Shown one piece after another: positions 60,086 to 64,000 of a DNA stretch of 64,000 nucleotides. The number at the start of each line of letters is the position of its first letter. The first letter of the stretch is position 1. The translations under genes and the position numbers were made by a program. Source of the DNA: Anaerolineaceae bacterium. GTDB lineage: Bacteria > Chloroflexota > Anaerolineae > Anaerolineales > Anaerolineaceae. The stretch is from assembly GCA_016841525.1 (NCBI GenBank), contig JAENYZ010000002.1, positions 516,078-580,077 of the forward strand, in the 5' to 3' direction. Below the pieces are notes generated by a model, which had not been told where the DNA came from, made no database searches, and was given only the letters and a program-made list of their open reading frames with translations.

Positions 60086-61645
60086 ATGGATTCGAATATG
60101 AATTGGATTTTAGGCAAGAAATTTGTTTATGTTATTCATTTAAGCCTGGTGTTTTGTTTGATCTCTTGCAGTGTCCCGATCCTTTTTCGGAGTGCTGATG
60201 ATGATGCATCGCTACCAGAAGAGGCAAGTACCTCTTTTCAAAAGTCTGATGCTGAAACATCCTTTAATGCATCCCCGATAGAGGATATTAATTGCACTTA
60301 CATTGTGGCATCCTATGGGGATGACAGCAAACCCGGCAGCGAAGAACAGCCCTGGGGGACTTTCCAGGGGGCAGCAGCCTTAGCTAAGCCTGGTGATACG
60401 ATTTGTTTTCGAGATGGAACTTACCATATGGTAGATACGTACCTGTCGAAGTCGGGGGATACGGATGCACTGATTACCTTCGCAGCGTACCCTGGTGAAA
60501 TGCCGATTCTTGATGGGGATGGGTCGGCAAATGAGTTATTGGTTTTAGAAACCGCCGTTACCCACCTTCGGATCAGTGGATTTGCTTTGAGGAATTTCCG
60601 CATTTGGGGCATACTCTTATCTGGTGAGAATCGCTACATTTTCCTGGACCACCTCGATATTGAGGGTGGAGAAGCAGGTATCCGCTTCACCTATGCCGCA
60701 TCGGCAGAGGAACCACCTCAGGAAGGAATTGTGGAATACGTTCTGTTGGAAAACAGCCTGATTCACGGAAGCCAGTACTCTGCTGTGGATTGCACGCCAG
60801 GACCATGCAATCATATGATCATCCGCCAGGTTGAAGTCTATAATACCGGTTTGACAGGCGAATCCTTTTATGGTTCAGACGGTATTGAATTCGCTCGTGG
60901 AGGGGATATCCTGGTTGAGGATTGCTATGTCCATGATAATGGTGGGGACGGGATTGACTTGGGCTCAAGGGATCGTGAGGGAGATGTTCAGGGCGTGATC
61001 GTGCGACGGAACAAGGTGGTACGTAATCACCTCAACGGCATCAAGGTGTGGGCTGGCGGCAAGATCGAGAATAATATCATTTGGGGCTCAGGGGACAGCG
61101 CGATTTGGTCTGGTTCCTTCGATTGTGATATCGAAATCATCAATAACTCTGTGGCATATAATTTATGGGACACTGCGTATTCTGGACGCAATTGGGCGGT
61201 TGCTGTTGGCTATCCGGAAGAAATGCCAAACCCATCCGTCAATCTAACCCTGGTCAATAACATATTTGCCTTTAATGCAGATCCCCTGGAAGGTGGACCT
61301 ACCGGAGTATACCTTGGACCGGGCGTTCAGTTGGTTGAGGAAGGCCATAATATCTACTACAGTAATTCACAGGAAGAAATCACCGTCGATGTAGGCGAAG
61401 GCATGGGATTTTCACGGGATGACATTGTTGGAGGCGTTTGGGCAGCCTATTCTGGTAAGGGCGTTGGTAATATTGGCCTCGATCCACTGTTTCTCTCTGG
61501 CTGGCCTGATGTTAATCTTAAATTGCTTAATGGCAGCCCTGCCATCGACGCAGGATTAATTGACTTTGCTCCTTCCGTGGATTTTGAGTCAGCAGTGCGT
61601 GATAATGCCCCCGATATTGGGGCTGACGAAGCGAGCGGCTATTAA
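60086..61645 (+). CDS. Right-handed beta-helix lipoprotein (pectate-lyase-like fold)
   Basis: 519 residues. The hydrophobic N-terminus ends in a lipobox (CLISC), so it is probably lipid-anchored outside the membrane. A disordered Ser/Glu-rich linker follows. From ~residue 75 a DUF1565-type start appears (YIVASYGDDSKPGSEEQPWG; AKPGDTICFRDGTY), then parallel beta-helix rungs with repeated N/D-x-I-x-x-N turns (ILVEDCYVHDNGGDGIDLG; IEIINNSVAYN). It ends in PAIDAG and DIGADEASGY. Such folds bind or cleave acidic polysaccharides, but no catalytic residues can be assigned. An ATG at 60098 with GGA seven bases upstream is an alternative start. Confidence 0.82.
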   Translation: MDSNMNWILGKKFVYVIHLSLVFCLISCSVPILFRSADDDASLPEEASTSFQKSDAETSFNASPIEDINCTYIVASYGDDSKPGSEEQPWGTFQGAAALAKPGDTICFRDGTYHMVDTYLSKSGDTDALITFAAYPGEMPILDGDGSANELLVLETAVTHLRISGFALRNFRIWGILLSGENRYIFLDHLDIEGGEAGIRFTYAASAEEPPQEGIVEYVLLENSLIHGSQYSAVDCTPGPCNHMIIRQVEVYNTGLTGESFYGSDGIEFARGGDILVEDCYVHDNGGDGIDLGSRDREGDVQGVIVRRNKVVRNHLNGIKVWAGGKIENNIIWGSGDSAIWSGSFDCDIEIINNSVAYNLWDTAYSGRNWAVAVGYPEEMPNPSVNLTLVNNIFAFNADPLEGGPTGVYLGPGVQLVEEGHNIYYSNSQEEITVDVGEGMGFSRDDIVGGVWAAYSGKGVGNIGLDPLFLSGWPDVNLKLLNGSPAIDAGLIDFAPSVDFESAVRDNAPDIGADEASGY

Positions 61646-61951
61646 ACATGGAGAATTACAATTCACAATCAGGCATTGTTGGTCGTATGGTTTCAGCCAT
61701 ATCTGCCAGGAAATGCCATATTTTGGCCATCAACCAGATCAGAGTGGAAATTCGGTATTATGATGGATGCGGTCAACTTCACACTATGATTAAGAAAAAG
61801 GTATTATTTTAAGGACAAAAGGAGCAAGTCAGAAAACGTTCAGGATAATTGGTATTGAAGCCTGGTTAGATTTAGAAATTGAGATCATGACCAAAATTCA
61901 GGACTTTATCCTAAATAAAGACATTACAATCGCATTAGGAGATAGGAATCA
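61646..61951. other. 306-base intergenic region
   Basis: No coding frame with a ribosome binding site and no strong hairpin. AGGAG at its end serves the nitroreductase gene. Confidence 0.5.
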
Positions 61952-62530
61952 ATGGACCTTAAAGAACTCGTAATAAAAAGCCGCAGTTACCGCCGGTTTG
62001 ATGAATCATTTCAGGTGGATGGTGAAATTTTATACCACCTGGTGGAATTAGCGCAGTATTCACCAACGGGCAATAATATGCAGCCGTTGAAATTCTGGTT
62101 GAGTAACACACCGGAAATGAATGGGAAGATTTTTCATTATCTTGGCTGGGCTGGTTCTTTAAAAGATTGGGATGGCCCAGAAGAAGGAGAGCGTCCAGCG
62201 GCGTACATCATTATTTTAGGTGATACGGACGTCCAGCTGAGCTTTGGGGTTGATCACGGAATCGCTGCCCAGAGTATGAAGTTAGGCGCAACAGAACAAG
62301 GGCTGGGGAGCTGCATGATTGCTTCTATCCAACGAGAGGCTCTGCATCAATCCCTGGGGATCCCGAAGCGCTACCAAATTTTACTTGTGCTTGCGCTGGG
62401 AAAACCAGTTGAAACAGTTGTGACTGAACTTATCCGTGAGGATGGGTCAGCAAAGTACTACCGTGATTCGGAAGGTGTTCACCATGTTCCGAAGCGCAGT
62501 TTGGATGAGCTGATTGTACATGATGTTTAA
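61952..62530 (+). CDS. Nitroreductase family protein
   Basis: The 192-residue protein has the FMN-binding features of the family: SRSYRRFDESFQVD near the N-terminus, YSPTGNNMQPLKFW, then DHGIAAQSMKLGATEQGLGSCMI with its A-x-Q-x-M-x-L pattern, and LALGKP. These enzymes reduce nitro compounds, quinones or other electrophiles with NAD(P)H, as dimers. AGGAG precedes the ATG. It is monocistronic with its own terminator. The natural substrate is unknown. Confidence 0.9.
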   Translation: MDLKELVIKSRSYRRFDESFQVDGEILYHLVELAQYSPTGNNMQPLKFWLSNTPEMNGKIFHYLGWAGSLKDWDGPEEGERPAAYIIILGDTDVQLSFGVDHGIAAQSMKLGATEQGLGSCMIASIQREALHQSLGIPKRYQILLVLALGKPVETVVTELIREDGSAKYYRDSEGVHHVPKRSLDELIVHDV

Positions 62531-62548
62531 GTCTTGTGGATTAAATGT

Positions 62549-62584
62549 AAAAAGCCGAAGCAATTTTTATGCTTCGGCTTTTTT
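62549..62584. terminator. Bidirectional terminator between nitroreductase and SIS genes
   Basis: A perfect stem AAAAGCCGAAGC / GCTTCGGCTTTT with a 9-base loop and T tracts on both strands. Confidence 0.92.
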
Positions 62585-62588
62585 GGAT

Positions 62589-63644
62589 TTACCAGGTTTC
62601 AGTGACCTTATTTAAGCCGCGAGGGTTATCCACGTCAAAACCGCGAGTATGCGCCAGGTACATGGCAAACATCTGTGCCGGGAGGATGGCTAGGATGGGG
62701 GAGAGCCATTCAGGGATCCCTGTTGGCAGCCGCATGGAATGATCTACCATTTTCAATAAGTCAGGCTGATTGCTGATCAAAATGACCTCAGCTAATCGGT
62801 TTTGAACTTTTTCAACCATCATTTTCATTTCAGCATTCATTTTACCTTCAGGGGCAATCACAAAGGCAGGAAAACCCCGATCCATCAGGGCAACCGGTCC
62901 GTGAAGGAAATCGGCACTGGAATAAGGCTCGGCGATGGTATATGTGAGCTCCTTCAATTTCAGGGAAAACTCAAAAGCTGAAGCATAATTGAAGCCTCGA
63001 CCTATGGTGACGCAATGGGTCATGTAGCGATAGCGTTCAGCCAAATCATCAATAAGCGCTTCATTTTCAAAGATCAAATCAATTTTGTCAGGAAGCATTT
63101 TGAGGTCTTCCTGTGCATGGCTTGAATTATCCAATGCTGCTGAAAGGATGGCGAGCGTTGTTAGCTGGGATGTGTAGGTTTTGGTTGCTGCAAGGGATAG
63201 TTCTTCCCCGGCTTGCAAATCCAAAACAATATTTGCCGCCTTCCCAAGGTCTGATCCCGGGTAATTGGTAATGGCAGCCGTTAAAGCACCCTGATTTTGG
63301 CCTTCTTTTAGCACAGATACGATATCCGGGCTTTTTCCGCTCTGGCTGATCCCCAGAACTAGGGTGTTGGTTAGCTCTGGCGGCTGACGATAAATGGTGA
63401 ACAGGCTGGGTGTAGCAAGGCTGACAACCATCCGATTGTGCGCGCCAAGGAGATATTTTGCATAACGCCCAGCGTTATCGCTGGTTCCACGTGCAGCGAT
63501 AAAAACATGCTTGATTCCCCGGTCTTTGATTTGTTTTGCTAATGCTTTGATTGATTTCTGTGGAACACTGACAAGCTCCCGGATCAGGGCGGGTTGTTGG
63601 TGGATTTCCCGGTATAAATGGGTTTCTTCGATAGGTTTCATCAT
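62589..63644 (-). CDS. Double SIS-domain sugar isomerase/deaminase (GlmS-like without glutaminase)
   Basis: The 351-residue protein has two SIS domains: HVFIAARGTSDNAGRYAKYLL with LGISQSGKSPD, and IGRGFNYASAFEFSLKLKELTY with SSADFLHGP. The C-terminal FDVDNPRGLNKVTETW matches the isomerase end of GlmS, but there is no N-terminal glutaminase. Such proteins include NagB-II glucosamine-6-phosphate deaminases and AgaS-type enzymes, so it probably acts on amino-sugar phosphates. It ends five bases past the shared terminator and starts 33 bases after the stop of the partial gene at the window end. Confidence 0.85.
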   Translation of the reverse strand: MMKPIEETHLYREIHQQPALIRELVSVPQKSIKALAKQIKDRGIKHVFIAARGTSDNAGRYAKYLLGAHNRMVVSLATPSLFTIYRQPPELTNTLVLGISQSGKSPDIVSVLKEGQNQGALTAAITNYPGSDLGKAANIVLDLQAGEELSLAATKTYTSQLTTLAILSAALDNSSHAQEDLKMLPDKIDLIFENEALIDDLAERYRYMTHCVTIGRGFNYASAFEFSLKLKELTYTIAEPYSSADFLHGPVALMDRGFPAFVIAPEGKMNAEMKMMVEKVQNRLAEVILISNQPDLLKMVDHSMRLPTGIPEWLSPILAILPAQMFAMYLAHTRGFDVDNPRGLNKVTETW

Positions 63645-63677
63645 TCTCCAAGATATGTGTCTTTTTTGTATGAGAAT

Positions 63678-64000
63678 TTATTCGAAATGTTCTTTGGCAA
63701 GGTCAATAGCCTCATTTGTATTCAGGTTTTCGGTTTTTGAAAAAAGATCGCTTTCTCCAATAGCCGGGTTATGCAATAAAGATAAAGCCTGGGTTTGAGA
63801 AATGCCCATTTCAACTGCCCTGGCAATCGCCAGCGGTGGTGTTTTTTCGGGGTTCAGGTCAATCAGCGGGCCGAAGAAATTTACGACCTCATAGGCGGCT
63901 TCAAAGGGACCGGCTGAGAGGTGAACGCCGTTGGTGTTAATGCCGACTTCCGACTGTCCGTATTGCTCTGGGTTGGCATATAAAGCGCCGCGAATGGAAT
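63678..64000 (-). CDS. C-terminal part of a nucleoside-diphosphate kinase-family protein (cut by window end)
   Basis: The last 106 residues are visible. SIRGALYANPEQYGQ followed by INTNGVHLSAGPFEAAYEVV and NFFG parallels the NDK end, where S/T-I-R-G-x-F precedes N-x-V-H-x-S-x-x-x-E-x-A; the His would be the phosphorylated residue. A ~60-residue extension follows that standard ~150-residue NDKs lack. NDKs balance nucleoside triphosphates. The match rests on this short stretch, so the call is moderate. It is upstream of, and probably co-transcribed with, the SIS gene. Confidence 0.5.
   Translation of the reverse strand, partial: SIRGALYANPEQYGQSEVGINTNGVHLSAGPFEAAYEVVNFFGPLIDLNPEKTPPLAIARAVEMGISQTQALSLLHNPAIGESDLFSKTENLNTNEAIDLAKEHFE

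Noticed and set aside
1-64000. tRNA, rRNA, insertion sequence or prophage genes
   Set aside because: I looked for tRNA T-arm sequences, transposase motifs and phage structural genes and found nothing convincing by eye.

Overview
The window looks like chromosomal DNA of a chemoheterotrophic, probably anaerobic, member of the Chloroflexota, class Anaerolineae. The reasons are indirect: several very large ATPase/TPR signalling proteins, many glycoside hydrolases, a DUF438/hemerythrin sensor, an archaeal-type aspartyl-tRNA synthetase, cobalamin-dependent methylmalonyl-CoA mutase parts, and secreted proteins ending in a short hydrophobic 'LP-hydrophobic-hydrophobic-L-K/R' tail, which I recall as common in this phylum. 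The taxon is an inference. I saw no rRNA, tRNA, CRISPR array, transposase or prophage.

Layout. 1-5.3 kb: 3' part of a GH2 beta-mannosidase, a GT4 glycosyltransferase, and a fused ATP sulfurylase/APS kinase. 5.3-11.3 kb: a TetR regulator divergent from a GPH-type sugar symporter and a chromate transporter, then a phosphofructokinase-family protein with altered active-site residues, and a DUF4037 protein. 11.5-19.6 kb: GH38 alpha-mannosidase; a leftward set of Crp/Fnr regulator, ferredoxin and DUF438-hemerythrin-PAS protein; and a GH3 beta-glucosidase with a PA14 insert. With the GH2 enzyme this suggests use of mannose-containing glycans. 19.6-22 kb: MESH1-like HD hydrolase, NYN-OST-HTH protein and MsrB. 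22-31 kb: a 1556-residue secreted subtilase, an AAA/TPR protein and an SGNH hydrolase.

31-34 kb holds a palindromic repeat cluster, then an ArsR regulator, ArsP-type permease and CPKC thioredoxin-like protein with two matching operator candidates. 34-41.3 kb is a mostly leftward housekeeping stretch: KamA, a helical hypothetical protein, Prs, GNAT, AspRS, MeaB GTPase, the B12-binding mutase subunit and a flavin reductase, interrupted by a 135-bp composite inverted-repeat element. 41.4-46.2 kb: ruvB-queA and clpC. 46.2-54.3 kb: a 1454-residue zinc ribbon / degenerate cyclase / STAND ATPase / TPR / SpoIIE phosphatase fusion, divergent from a cyclic-nucleotide-binding-like membrane protein, followed by def-recF. 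54.4-61.6 kb: a secreted seven-repeat (propeller-like) protein, a small protein, a SARP/BTAD-STAND-TPR regulator and a beta-helix lipoprotein. 61.9-64 kb: nitroreductase, an isomerizing SIS-domain protein, and the 3' end of what looks like a nucleoside-diphosphate-kinase-family gene.

The most unusual items are the SpoIIE fusion with an apparently dead cyclase domain beside a cNMP-binding-like gene, the phosphofructokinase homologue lacking the usual catalytic Asp, the shared C-terminal tail of two secreted proteins, the ArsR operators, and the composite palindromic repeats.
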